Origin: KBS-96 sp964247975
Lineage (GTDB): Bacteria > Acidobacteriota > Terriglobia > Bryobacterales > Bryobacteraceae
Assembly (NCBI GenBank): GCA_964247975.1
Contig: CAXTWH010000017.1
Coordinates: 31,387 to 95,386, forward strand
DNA: 64,000 nt
Direction: 5' to 3'
The stretch's first letter is position 1; every line of letters starts with the position of its first letter. The position numbers and the translations under genes were made by a program. The notes under the pieces were generated by a model. That model did no database searches, was not told the origin of the DNA, and worked only from the letters and a program-made list of their open reading frames with translations. Shown in pieces: positions 1 to 7,794 of the stretch.

Positions 1-1
1 C

Positions 2-175
2 GGAAGCTATTTTCTGTTTATGGTCTGGTGGGCCATTGATAGCCTGAATTACCTGTCTGTTCCTTTTCTCAGCTTGTTCGTTTCCGGATATTATTGGGCT
101 GGATTTTCCACACTTTATCAGGAGTACCGGGACCGTTTGGCGTGGCAAAAACAACGTAAACTCGCTCAAATATAA
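2..175 (+). CDS. C-terminal end of an unidentified membrane protein (partial)
   Basis: The only frame open from the left edge runs from base 2 to the TAA at 173-175 and gives the last 57 residues of a protein that starts outside the window. Two hydrophobic, aromatic-rich stretches (around FLFMVWWAIDSLNYL and PFLSLFVSGYYWAGF) are followed by a basic, Gln-rich tail ending RKLAQI. This is the pattern of a polytopic membrane protein ending in the cytoplasm. Too little is visible to name the family. It lies 49 bp upstream of the phosphatase gene on the same strand. Confidence 0.6.
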   Translation, partial: GSYFLFMVWWAIDSLNYLSVPFLSLFVSGYYWAGFSTLYQEYRDRLAWQKQRKLAQI

Positions 176-224
176 AAGGTCGGGTACTTTCTTTAGATCC
201 ATCTTTATATAATCGGAGAGTTTT

Positions 225-941
225 ATGCTTGAGGCTTACGGCCTGTCCGATCCCGGCTGTGTCAGACAGAATAACGAAGATTACTTTATCAGCGACAGTT
301 TTAATGGAATTTTTATTCTGGCTGATGGAATGGGCGGCGCAAACGGCGGTGAGTATGCTTCGCGTCTAGGTTCAGAAACTCTGTATGAGTATCTTCTGCA
401 TCCTCCCGAAGACGGCGCTTCGGGCGCACTGCAAAGCGGGTTCGCGCAGGCGAACAGCGCGGTTCGGCAGGCATCCCTAGTTAACGCCGGTTTAGAAGGC
501 ATGGGCACTACTCTGGTAGCGGCCAGACTGGTACAGGGAGATCAGTTTCAATTCGCCAATGTGGGCGATAGCCGGGCTTACCACTTATCGGGTGATCAGC
601 TTGCGGTGCTCACTACCGACCAGACCTGGGTGGTGGAAGTAGGGGCGCGCCTTGGAATCAGCGAGGAAGCGCTTCGCCGCCATCCGATGCGGCATGTTCT
701 GACAATGGCAATCGGTGTTTCCGATGAACTGCGGGTCAATCTGCAATCGCTCCGTATCAGTTCCGGCGATCAGATTCTTCTTTGTTCCGACGGGCTGCAC
801 GGGGTATTGGGAGAAGAAATTCTGGAAAATACGCTGAAGTCGGAGAAATCTCTGCCCGATAAAGCCCACTATCTTATCGAAGCCGCGAGAGCCGAAGGTG
901 GACCGGACAACATCACTGTTGTGCTGATTCGCGTTCTCTGA
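225..941 (+). CDS. PP2C-family Ser/Thr protein phosphatase
   Basis: A 238-residue single-domain PPM/PP2C phosphatase, expected to remove phosphate from Ser/Thr residues using two metal ions, usually opposite Hanks-type kinases. All hallmark blocks are visible: the N-terminal SDPGCVRQNNED (about residues 8-19), ADGMGG with metal-binding Asp34, GMGTTLVAA, NVGDSRAY, LLCSDGLHG and the C-terminal GPDNITVVL with the last metal Asp. No membrane segment or sensory domain is attached, so it should be cytoplasmic. A CGGAGAG ribosome-binding site precedes the ATG, and a perfect TATAAT lies at 208-213, but no convincing -35 box accompanies it. No kinase gene is in the window. Confidence 0.93.
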   Translation: MLEAYGLSDPGCVRQNNEDYFISDSFNGIFILADGMGGANGGEYASRLGSETLYEYLLHPPEDGASGALQSGFAQANSAVRQASLVNAGLEGMGTTLVAARLVQGDQFQFANVGDSRAYHLSGDQLAVLTTDQTWVVEVGARLGISEEALRRHPMRHVLTMAIGVSDELRVNLQSLRISSGDQILLCSDGLHGVLGEEILENTLKSEKSLPDKAHYLIEAARAEGGPDNITVVLIRVL

Positions 942-966
942 TCCCATCGCGGCTCCTTTGGCCGCA

Positions 967-1770
967 ATGCATATCGTATTTCGCCCGTTTTGTTATTTTC
1001 TGTCCTGGCTCCTCGTCGCAGGCACCTTGACGCAAGCTCAAAATTTGAATGTAACGCCCGGCAGCCCGGAAATTGAAGAACTGCAAATCCACGTGGTTGA
1101 AGGCGAACATGCCCACGTGGACGCGGGAAAAGCATCCGCGCAGCCGATCACCGTGGCCGTTACCGATAATCACGGCAATCCTGTTCCGAATGCGGCAGTG
1201 TTGTTCCGTTTGCCGACGGAAGCTCCGACCGGCGTTTTCAACGACGGCTCCCGCGTGTCCATTATTTACACCGATCTGCAAGGGCAGGCAAAGGTAAAAG
1301 ACATACAGTGGGGCGACGCAGCAGGCACGGCCGTGGTGCGCATTACAGCCGCAAAAGGCGCGGCTCATGCCGGCGTGCTACTGGAAGAAACAATCGGCTC
1401 AGGCGCCGTGGTGAATGCCAAGAACGCTTCTCCTCGTCCAGCCATTGCGCAGCCCGCGCAGCCAAAAACAGAAACTCCACCGCCCGCGTTAACCGCTTCA
1501 ACGGCGACGGTTGCAATTCCTCCCTCCTCGCCGATTCCTCCGCCGAGCGTGGAGATCACGAGCAATTCTTCGCATCAGGTTACCGGCGCAAGCGGCAGCG
1601 GTAGTCATAGCGGCAAGAAATGGATTTGGATTGGCATTGGCAGCGCAGTGGCAGCAGGTGCGGCGGTCGCCTTGGTCAGCAACAAGAAAAGCAGTTCCAC
1701 TGCAACGCAGCCGCCCGTTCAAGCCACCACAAGCATCGGCGCACCCAGCATTTCCATTGGACACCCCTAA
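967..1770 (+). CDS. Exported protein with Ig-like domain and C-terminal membrane anchor
   Basis: A 267-residue protein with an N-terminal signal sequence (hydrophobic run then an Ala-Gln cleavage-like site near residue 25). A region at about residues 60-145 resembles bacterial Ig-like group 1 domains (VAVTDNHGNPVPNAAVLF and a following beta-rich stretch). A Pro/Thr/Ser-rich linker follows, then a membrane helix near residues 222-241 (WIWIGIGSAVAAGAAVALV) and a short basic tail. I place the start at the ATG at 967; a TTG three codons upstream (958) is also possible and neither has a good ribosome-binding site. It begins a tight three-gene exported set ending at 4391. A structural or anchoring role at the envelope is inferred only. 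Confidence 0.75.
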   Translation: MHIVFRPFCYFLSWLLVAGTLTQAQNLNVTPGSPEIEELQIHVVEGEHAHVDAGKASAQPITVAVTDNHGNPVPNAAVLFRLPTEAPTGVFNDGSRVSIIYTDLQGQAKVKDIQWGDAAGTAVVRITAAKGAAHAGVLLEETIGSGAVVNAKNASPRPAIAQPAQPKTETPPPALTASTATVAIPPSSPIPPPSVEITSNSSHQVTGASGSGSHSGKKWIWIGIGSAVAAGAAVALVSNKKSSSTATQPPVQATTSIGAPSISIGHP

Positions 1771-1773
1771 TTT

Positions 1774-2580
1774 ATGTTGAAGTATTTATTCTGCGCGGGT
1801 TTGTTGGCGCTGGCTGCGCAAGCTGCATCAACATCCCCTCAAACACCGCAAGCCGGCATTGTGCGTGGAGCTGATGGAATTCTGCGCCCATTGTGGGGTG
1901 TTTCCGCCAATCTGATTAACGGAACGCCTTTTTCCGCGCAAAAGATAATTGCCGTCTCGTTTTCCAACGAAGCCGGACTGGTGCTGACACCCGGCAGTTT
2001 GGAACTGTTAAGCGTAGGCGGGCAACTGCTAGGCGTTTATCCGACAACGGAATTAAGGCCGGTGTTGAGCGTTTCAAAAGGCGCGAACACGGCCCTTGCT
2101 TTTCTGCCTTCCGAAAAGCGGCTGCTGCGATGGGCAGGGCATGAGTTTACACCGATTCCCCTTGATGCCGAACGGCTGTCTGGTCCTATTGTTGACGCAC
2201 AAGTAAAAGATGCTCATACAGTGGAACTACTGATTCAGGAACAACCAAACAGCTTGCAGCGGGTACGAGTGGCGATTGCCACAGGCGAGGTGATCAGCAG
2301 CGAATCGTATCTGGATGCGCAAAGCCCGGCATTGGTGATCGGGCCAGCTTTAGTTTCCACCACAACCAGCGGAATCCAAACCGATATCAGCGGCGTGAAA
2401 ACCCAGATTCCCTTGGCAAATACTTCGGCGATTACGATGGAGCGGGCCGCTTCGCATTCCGTTCATGTCAGTTCACCGGTCACGCATCGGGATTGGATTC
2501 TGCATCTTGAACAAGCGCAGCCCAGTCTTTCTGAAATTCCGACTATCAAAGTCGCAGAACCAGGCGAGGTGAAGCCATGA
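1774..2580 (+). CDS. Secreted protein of unknown function
   Basis: A 268-residue protein starting 3 bp after the previous stop codon. Residues 1-19 form a clear signal peptide (MLKYLFCAGLLALAAQAAS). The mature part is rich in short hydrophobic and beta-type segments and contains VRGADGILRPLWGVSANLI, then several 40-residue stretches that read like beta-propeller or beta-sandwich strands, but no family motif I can name. Its stop overlaps the start of the next gene (ATGA, 2577-2580), so translation of the three exported proteins is probably coupled. No catalytic motif is seen. Confidence 0.75.
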   Translation: MLKYLFCAGLLALAAQAASTSPQTPQAGIVRGADGILRPLWGVSANLINGTPFSAQKIIAVSFSNEAGLVLTPGSLELLSVGGQLLGVYPTTELRPVLSVSKGANTALAFLPSEKRLLRWAGHEFTPIPLDAERLSGPIVDAQVKDAHTVELLIQEQPNSLQRVRVAIATGEVISSESYLDAQSPALVIGPALVSTTTSGIQTDISGVKTQIPLANTSAITMERAASHSVHVSSPVTHRDWILHLEQAQPSLSEIPTIKVAEPGEVKP

Positions 2581-4391
2581 AGAAGTTTATTTTGTTGCTT
2601 CTAATAACTGTTTCCGCCTGGGCCGGCGACCTGCAAATTTTTGTTCACACGCCGGGCGCTGCCGATGATGGAGCGCCGATTGATACAACTTATAACTTTG
2701 CTGATACCGTACTAGGCGGAAACACCACCATTGTGGTCCGGTTGAAGAACACTTCTTCTACTAAAGCGTACCTAATACGGACGGTGTTCGGCGCTGACAG
2801 TTCTTTCAAAATAGGCGGATCCATTTTAGATAACTGTCTGGCGGCTGGAACTTTCGAGGATGTTACAGTATCGTTCGTGCCTTCCGCATTAGGGACGGCG
2901 AGTTCTCCGCTGCAGGTTGGCTACGCGCCTTACCCGGCATCCACCGGCTGCCCTTCGGTGCCTCCGCAAAATGTGCAGGTGTCGACTCTGACGACCTTGA
3001 ACGGCAGCGGTATCGCCGCTACATTAAACGTCAGCGTTTCGGTCAATAATGCTGCTGCGAGCGCCATCAACGCCGGCACCCAGATTTCATTCGGCCAGGT
3101 TGATATCGGCGCAACGCAAACCGCGACTGTAACTGTCCAGAACGCGACTACGGCAACGCTTGATAATCCAACGCCTACCTTAACCGCAGCCGTATTTTCG
3201 CAGCCGCCATTTTCATTAAGCTCGTTAGCGAGCTGGCCGACGAAGCTCGGGCCGGGAGCAAGCTCCAGTTTTACGGTGACGTTTGCGCCCACGCAGCAAG
3301 CGCAGATCAACGCTGCTTTGAATCTGGGAGATCGTTCTTATCCGCTGGTAGGAACCGGAGTGGCCGGGCCGGGCTTAGCCGCGCTGCTTGTCAGCTACAC
3401 GCTGCCGACTGGAGTGCGGTATGCCGTCACCACTGCCACGGCGATTGATTTCGGTTCCGCGCTGACAGGATCGTCGCAGCAGTTTATTTTCAGCATCTCG
3501 AATCCGTTAACTAACTTCGACAATGAAACTATTTCCGCCATTAGCCTTACCGGCAGCGGCTTTACGTTGATCAATGTGCCGAACCTGCCGTTGACACTCA
3601 AACCGGGCGACAGCAGTTTATTCAGCGTGACTTATGCGCCGACGCAGGCCGGAGCGCAAAGCGCGGTACTCAATATCGGTACGCTGCAATATAACCTGAC
3701 TGCCAAGGCGACCGCGCCGGCATTGAACCCGACATTTCAATTCACTCCGCAAAATCTGGCCAGCAGCCAGCAAGCACAGTTAAGCATTCAACTGCCAACG
3801 GCGCCGCAGGCCCCGACCGTTGGAACCCTAACGCTTTCGTTTACCAGCGCCATTACCGGCATTGCCGATGATCCGGCGATCATGTTTGTAACGGGAGGCA
3901 ATCGCAACACGAATGTGACCTTCGCGCCGGGCAGCACAACCGGAACGTTCGCGGGCGGCCAGAACACCTTGACATTTCAAACCGGAACCACCGCGGGAAC
4001 ATTGAAGTTCACGCTTTCGTTTACCAACGGCGAGACTTACAATGCAACAGCGCAGATCAACCCCAGTCTGATTCAAATTTCGTCGGCTTCGGCCACGAGG
4101 CAGAGTCCTTATCTGATATTGAACATCAGCGCGTTCGACAACACATACAGCGCCGGCAAGATGTTGTTCAATTTCTATGACGCAAAGGGCGATCTGCTGA
4201 CGCCGGGCGGAATCAGCGTGGACGAGACGCAGGATTTTCACAACTACTTCTTTGTGAATAATCAGGCAGGCGGAACATTCGCTTTACAAGCGAAATTTCC
4301 AGTGACAGGCGATGTGACCACAATCAGCTCCGCCGATTTCACCATTCAGAACACCAATGGCCAAACGCAGACGCAGCACCTGACTTTTTAG
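2577..4391 (+). CDS. Choice-of-anchor-D (ASPM/SPD-2/Hydin-type) secreted protein
   Basis: A 604-residue exported protein with a signal peptide (MKKFILLLLITVSAWAG). It has at least three consecutive Ig-fold repeats of the choice-of-anchor D / ASH type, each with a pattern like FGSALTGSSQQFIFSISN ... LKPGDSSLFSVTYAP ... LNIGTLQYNLTA (repeats at about residues 20-145, 150-260 and 265-380). The C-terminal 200 residues are Thr/Ser/Asn-rich and beta-predicted. Such domains usually mediate protein-protein or surface contacts. It overlaps the preceding secreted-protein gene by four bases and is the last gene of the trio. A cell-surface or extracellular structural role is likely; the partner is unknown. 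Confidence 0.85.
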   Translation: MKKFILLLLITVSAWAGDLQIFVHTPGAADDGAPIDTTYNFADTVLGGNTTIVVRLKNTSSTKAYLIRTVFGADSSFKIGGSILDNCLAAGTFEDVTVSFVPSALGTASSPLQVGYAPYPASTGCPSVPPQNVQVSTLTTLNGSGIAATLNVSVSVNNAAASAINAGTQISFGQVDIGATQTATVTVQNATTATLDNPTPTLTAAVFSQPPFSLSSLASWPTKLGPGASSSFTVTFAPTQQAQINAALNLGDRSYPLVGTGVAGPGLAALLVSYTLPTGVRYAVTTATAIDFGSALTGSSQQFIFSISNPLTNFDNETISAISLTGSGFTLINVPNLPLTLKPGDSSLFSVTYAPTQAGAQSAVLNIGTLQYNLTAKATAPALNPTFQFTPQNLASSQQAQLSIQLPTAPQAPTVGTLTLSFTSAITGIADDPAIMFVTGGNRNTNVTFAPGSTTGTFAGGQNTLTFQTGTTAGTLKFTLSFTNGETYNATAQINPSLIQISSASATRQSPYLILNISAFDNTYSAGKMLFNFYDAKGDLLTPGGISVDETQDFHNYFFVNNQAGGTFALQAKFPVTGDVTTISSADFTIQNTNGQTQTQHLTF

Positions 4392-4456
4392 TCGATAGGC
4401 AGCTCGTTACCTAATTCGCTGTGCTGAGTTCAATTGAGAAGCCAACGCAATCTGCA

Positions 4457-4484
4457 CCTACACATTACCCGGGTAATGTGTAGG
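4457..4484. promoter_or_regulatory. 28-bp perfect palindrome, probable VapBC operator
   Basis: The left arm CCTACACATTACCC (4457-4470) is followed without a spacer by its exact reverse complement (4471-4484). The palindrome ends one base before the ATG of the AbrB-like antitoxin. AbrB/MazE-type antitoxins typically bind such sites to repress their own operon, so autoregulation is the likely role. A TTGAGA at 4434-4439 could be a -35 box, which would place the -10 inside the palindrome. Confidence 0.7.
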
Positions 4485-4485
4485 C

Positions 4486-4749
4486 ATGTCGCTGCCACGA
4501 TCAAAAGTTACCTCGCAAGGACAAATTTCAATTCCTGCCGAGATTCGAAGAAAGCAGGGAATCGGTCCGGGTTCGGTTCTGGAGTGGGAAGACCAAGACG
4601 ACAAAATTATCGTGCGGCGTTCGGGAACGTTTTCCTCAGAGGACATTCACCAGGCGCTTTTTCCCGGGCAGTCTCCGAAAACACGCACCCTCGACGAAAT
4701 GAAAGAAGGGCTTCGAAGGTACGTTCGGAACCGGTATGCGCGCCGTTGA
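4486..4749 (+). CDS. vapB: AbrB/MazE-type antitoxin (VapB)
   Basis: An 87-residue protein whose N-terminal half is a SpoVT/AbrB swapped-hairpin DNA-binding domain: SKVTSQGQISIPAEIRRKQG followed by PGSVLEWEDQDDKIIVRRSG. The C-terminal 40 residues (from FSSEDIHQALFPG) should wrap the toxin. It starts one base after a 28-bp perfect palindrome and overlaps the downstream PIN toxin gene by 14 bp. It is expected to neutralise the toxin and repress the operon with it. No Shine-Dalgarno sequence is evident apart from bases within the palindrome. Confidence 0.9.
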   Translation: MSLPRSKVTSQGQISIPAEIRRKQGIGPGSVLEWEDQDDKIIVRRSGTFSSEDIHQALFPGQSPKTRTLDEMKEGLRRYVRNRYARR

Positions 4750-5116
4750 TACTAACGTTCTGGTCCACCTAATTACCCGGGACGATTTGCAGCAAGCAGC
4801 CTCTGCCGACACTTTCATTGAGCAAGGGGCATGGGTGTCTATACTGGCACTCACCGAAACGATGTGGGTTTTGGACGCAGTTTATAAGCGCAGCGCCGCC
4901 GATATCATCACTGCTCTTGAGATGCTGTTAAATCATCAGAGTTTAACTGTGCAGGAGCCTGATACCGTAGCTGCAGCGCTCGGTCTTTTTCGCGCCAAAC
5001 CATCTTTAAGTTTTTCTGATTGCTTACTGCTGCAACTTGCCCGGAAAGCGGGGCACTTGCCGCTCGGCACATTCGACCGTAGCTTGGCAAAGCTTGAAGG
5101 AACTCACCGGCTGTAA
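4736..5116 (+). CDS. vapC: PIN-domain ribonuclease toxin (VapC)
   Basis: A 126-residue PIN-domain protein, predicted Mg-dependent endoribonuclease toxin. The acidic active-site residues are in place: Asp5 in AVDTNVLVH, Glu in LTETMWVL (about residue 41), Asp in SFSDCLLLQLA (about residue 100) and the terminal Asp in GTFDRSLAKL. The gene overlaps its antitoxin by 14 bp in another frame, a normal arrangement for translational coupling. It appears intact and full length. Confidence 0.92.
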   Translation: MRAVDTNVLVHLITRDDLQQAASADTFIEQGAWVSILALTETMWVLDAVYKRSAADIITALEMLLNHQSLTVQEPDTVAAALGLFRAKPSLSFSDCLLLQLARKAGHLPLGTFDRSLAKLEGTHRL

Positions 5117-5195
5117 TAGAGAATTCAATACGGTTCACGCTGTCTCGCCTGAGCTCGCACATGAATTAGTCATTGTGTGTTTCAGTACTTTTGAT

Positions 5196-5224
5196 GTATT
5201 CTCATGTGCATAAATAGAGAATAC
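5196..5224. promoter_or_regulatory. Inverted repeat upstream of second vapBC
   Basis: GTATTCTC (5196-5203) and GAGAATAC (5217-5224) are perfect 8-base arms separated by 13 bases, ending two bases before the first possible ATG of the antitoxin (5227). Position and symmetry suit an autoregulatory TA operator. Function is inferred from position. Confidence 0.55.
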
Positions 5225-5226
5225 TA

Positions 5227-5424
5227 ATGCATATGCGAACAACTTTAGTTATTGATGAGCAACTACTTGAGCGTGCTAGGGCTCTAACAGGGAGCAAAGA
5301 AAAAACAGCGCTGGTGCGAGCGGGTCTACAAGCGCTCATCGCGTGCGAATCTGGTAAACGGTTAGCTGCACTCGGCGGCACACAGCCCGAACTGTCCGAT
5401 ATCCCGCGTCGCCGGCCTGCCTGA
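5227..5424 (+). CDS. vapB: VapB-family antitoxin (DUF2191-like)
   Basis: A 65-residue protein of the short ribbon-helix-helix VapB type: RTTLVIDEQLLERARALTG is the DNA-binding strand-helix, TALVRAGLQALIACESGKRL the second helix, then a toxin-binding tail GGTQPELSDIPRRR. Two in-frame ATGs (5227 and 5233) are possible starts. It sits behind an 8-bp-arm inverted repeat and its stop shares one base with the start of the PIN gene (TGATG), so the two are co-translated. It should neutralise the PIN toxin and repress the operon. Confidence 0.88.
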   Translation: MHMRTTLVIDEQLLERARALTGSKEKTALVRAGLQALIACESGKRLAALGGTQPELSDIPRRRPA

Positions 5425-5762
5425 TGGTTTTAGTTGATACTTCAGTCTGGATTGAGCATTTCCGCCATCAAGAGCCGGGATCAACAGAGCGCCTTTCAAA
5501 AAGGCTTATTTTGGTGCATCCCTGCATCATTGGTGAACTGGCTTGCGGCAATCTGAAAGACCGGGCTGTTATTCTTTCCTACCTGCACGCTTTGCTTTTA
5601 GCACAACTCGCCTCCGATATGGATATACTGCACTTGATTAATCGTCACAAACTTTGGGGACGAGGGATCGGCTGGATCGACGTACACCTTCTGGCCGCCG
5701 CGCTGCTTTCAAACTGCCGAACTTTATTTGCAAGTCATCCGATACTCGCACTATCTTATTGA
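5424..5762 (+). CDS. vapC: PIN-domain ribonuclease toxin (VapC)
   Basis: A 112-residue PIN protein with Asp5 in VLVDTSVWIEHF, Glu in IIGELACGNL (about residue 38) and a conserved Asp in GWIDVHLLAAALL. Family members are usually 125-135 residues; this one is short, ending FASHPILALSY just after the strand that normally carries the last acidic residue (the T-x-D position here reads FASH). A missing fourth acidic residue may mean reduced activity. The gene end overlaps the promoter of the next gene (padR), whose -35 box begins at 5759. Confidence 0.88.
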   Translation: MVLVDTSVWIEHFRHQEPGSTERLSKRLILVHPCIIGELACGNLKDRAVILSYLHALLLAQLASDMDILHLINRHKLWGRGIGWIDVHLLAAALLSNCRTLFASHPILALSY

Positions 5763-5791
5763 CAATAAAACTGATCAATACTACAATGTAG
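5759..5791 (+). promoter_or_regulatory. Near-consensus promoter with PadR-type operator
   Basis: A consensus -35 TTGACA (5759-5764), a 17-bp spacer and a -10 TACAAT (5782-5787). The -10 box lies inside the palindrome CTACA-A-TGTAG (5781-5791). Transcription should start near 5794, only about three bases before the padR ATG at 5797, so the mRNA may be leaderless. The palindrome is a good candidate for self-repression by PadR. The -35 overlaps the last codon of vapC. Confidence 0.72.
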
Positions 5792-5796
5792 AAGTA

Positions 5797-6111
5797 ATGC
5801 TTGGCGAGTTTGAATATCTGGTGCTCACTTCCGCAATCCGCTTAGGAGAAGAAGCTTATGGGGCGGCCATTCGGATTCACATTGAGAATGCGCTGGAACA
5901 GTCTTGCTCGGTTGGCGCTCTTTACATAACTTTAGACCGGTTGGAATCTAAAGGTTTGGTGAAAACTGCTATGGGCGATGCCACGCCTCATCGTGGCGGT
6001 CGGCCTAAACGCATGGTTCGCGTCACTGCCGAAGGCATGAAAGCGGCTGCAAATTTTCATCGAACGGTACTCCGGGCGAGTCGTGGCCTGAGCTGGGGAA
6101 AGAGCACCTGA
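5797..6111 (+). CDS. PadR-family transcriptional regulator
   Basis: A 104-residue winged-helix protein of the PadR type: LGEFEYLVLTSAIRLG then AYGAAIRIHIEN, then the recognition region SVGALYITLDRLESKGLVK and the wing GRPKRMVRVTAEG. The frame is open further upstream to 5728, but the ATG at 5797 fits the family N-terminus and lies just behind a strong promoter. It is 10 bp upstream of a small membrane protein resembling the cytoplasmic prefix of ADOP permeases, a reduced version of the PadR/permease pair at 13811-16797. It probably represses its own operon. Confidence 0.9.
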   Translation: MLGEFEYLVLTSAIRLGEEAYGAAIRIHIENALEQSCSVGALYITLDRLESKGLVKTAMGDATPHRGGRPKRMVRVTAEGMKAAANFHRTVLRASRGLSWGKST

Positions 6112-6121
6112 GAATTCGGAT

Positions 6122-6871
6122 ATGCCGCGATTTTCCGCGTTGATTCTCAATAAACTTTCAAAATTGCTGGAGTCCGACGAACGAGACGCGGTTCTAGGAG
6201 ACTTCGCGGAACTAAATATAATACCGGTGCGATCCGTTTATGAACTATGCGGATTGATTCTAAGACGGCAGATTTTGCTTTGGAAGAACTGGCAACCTTG
6301 GTTCGCGCTTTTGTTTGTTGTGGGATTGGTCGGCATACGGCTTGTTGTGCTCGCGAGTTCGTTGGCGATAGCACCACTCAATTACTTCTTAGCTTATTTA
6401 CGCTACGGAGTGCGTTATGAGAGCGGTCTAAGTTTGCTTGAAGAGATTACTGTGTGGTTCCTGGTGGCGTTCGCTGTTGTGTTGTGGTCCTGGACCGCCG
6501 GTTTTCTGTTCACACTGTTATCGCGGAGAACTGCTTTATTTACCAATCTGATCTTTTGCGCGGCTTGGTTTTGCGGAAACGCTGTTGTGCTTGGATTTTT
6601 CCAATCCGACTGGCGGTGGGTTTTATTCATTGCATTTTCGTCGGCTTTTGCGTTTCTACCTTTTATCTGGGGAGCGCGAAGCGGTTTTCGCCCGCTTGCG
6701 TTGTCGATGCGTCAAGTAATTCTAGTGGCATCGTTCAGCCTAGGGGTAGCTGTTTTGGTGACATGGGTGAGCGGTTGGCCGCAAGCCGCGCTTGAAAGGT
6801 GGAGCGAGGGCGCCTTGCCAGGGGAAGTTTCCTGGCAGCAGAGATTAATGTTCCACCTGGAATTAAGCTAG
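6122..6871 (+). CDS. Small integral membrane protein, ADOP-prefix-like
   Basis: A 249-residue protein with a soluble N-terminus of about 55 residues (LSKLLESDERDAVLGDFAEL) that resembles the prefix domain preceding FtsX-type permeases in Acidobacteria, where similar D-ER-x-x-x-LGD-E patterns occur. It then has about five hydrophobic helices (near residues 60-82, 115-138, 145-162, 172-190 and 197-218). The large periplasmic MacB-like domain of true ADOP permeases is absent. It is in an apparent operon with padR. The similarity is from pattern only; transport is not demonstrated. Confidence 0.6.
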   Translation: MPRFSALILNKLSKLLESDERDAVLGDFAELNIIPVRSVYELCGLILRRQILLWKNWQPWFALLFVVGLVGIRLVVLASSLAIAPLNYFLAYLRYGVRYESGLSLLEEITVWFLVAFAVVLWSWTAGFLFTLLSRRTALFTNLIFCAAWFCGNAVVLGFFQSDWRWVLFIAFSSAFAFLPFIWGARSGFRPLALSMRQVILVASFSLGVAVLVTWVSGWPQAALERWSEGALPGEVSWQQRLMFHLELS

Positions 6872-6936
6872 CCGATAGGCTGGATACTAATTGTCAACAA
6901 TGTACAACTTTTGAAATCAGATAAGGAGATCAGCAG

Positions 6937-7563
6937 ATGAAGCGAATCATTGTAGCGAGTACGGACATATGTGCGGCTTTGATTATTCTTGCTAGTCAAC
7001 TGTCCATAGCACAAACGGCGGCTTTGCCTGCGTCAACTCAAGCTAAAAGCAAAGTTGATGTGATTATCCCAAAGGCAAAAAGGACAAATGCCCCTGATTT
7101 TACCTTGCTGGACGCAAAAGGCCAGCCTCTTACTTTATCTGCCCTTAAAGGCAAAGTTGTTTTTCTTGATTTCTGGGCAACATGGTGTGGCGGCTGCAAA
7201 ACGGAGATCCCGTGGTATGTGGAATTTGATCAGAAGTACCGGAACAAAGGGCTTGCCGTTGTTGGAGTGTCGATGGACGATGAGGGTATGAGGATCGTTA
7301 AACCGTTTCTCGCCAAGAACAAAATTGAGTATTCAGTGATTGTTGGTAACGACGGATTAGCAAAGCAGTACAACCTGACTGCTATGCCGATGACGCTGCT
7401 AATTGATCGTGATGGAAGAATTGGTGTGTCGCATACCGGCGTTGTCGATAAGCGTGATTTCGAAAGCCATATTCAAGCCTTGTTGAAGGAGCGAGCAGTT
7501 AGCACCGCGCTGCCGCAATCACAAATTGCGGAATGTTCGGGACGGAAATCTTGGCACTGTTAG
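6937..7563 (+). CDS. TlpA/redoxin-family thiol-disulfide oxidoreductase
   Basis: A 208-residue exported thioredoxin-fold protein. An N-terminal hydrophobic segment ending in SIAQTAA is a signal peptide or anchor. The domain begins at APDFTLLDAKGQPLTLSALKG and carries the redox motif WATWCGGCKTEIPW (Cys-Gly-Gly-Cys), then GVSMDDEG, the cis-Pro loop AMPMTLLIDRDG and a final helix. It should reduce or exchange disulfides outside the cytoplasm, for example in cytochrome maturation or oxidative stress. A strong AAGGAGAT ribosome-binding site lies before the ATG. The CGGC dipeptide pair is less usual than CxPC. Confidence 0.9.
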   Translation: MKRIIVASTDICAALIILASQLSIAQTAALPASTQAKSKVDVIIPKAKRTNAPDFTLLDAKGQPLTLSALKGKVVFLDFWATWCGGCKTEIPWYVEFDQKYRNKGLAVVGVSMDDEGMRIVKPFLAKNKIEYSVIVGNDGLAKQYNLTAMPMTLLIDRDGRIGVSHTGVVDKRDFESHIQALLKERAVSTALPQSQIAECSGRKSWHC

Positions 7564-7565
7564 CA

Positions 7566-7681
7566 CAACTCCTGATGTTGATCCCTCCCATCTTTTTAGG
7601 ACTCTCAGCGTCTTACAGGTACACTGAATTCGATCCGCTATAGTCGACAGGCGTATCTGTGTATTGTGTGTTCAGGAGTTG
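7566..7681. repeat. Ten-base inverted repeat in an intergenic region
   Basis: CAACTCCTGA (7566-7575) and TCAGGAGTTG (7672-7681) are exact reverse complements, 96 bases apart, in the 231-bp gap between the TlpA-like gene and the convergent AraC gene. No T-run follows, so this is not an obvious terminator. It could be the ends of a small mobile or decayed element, or chance. No coding signal is seen between the arms. Confidence 0.35.
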
Positions 7682-7794
7682 CGATAACTGCCCTGCCACT
7701 GCCTCAATAATTTAACTTCAAAAACACTTCCTGCAAGAGCGAGGTTTGCCATGCCGATTGATTCTGATTAGATGATTCCGGCGGAGTCCTCTGC

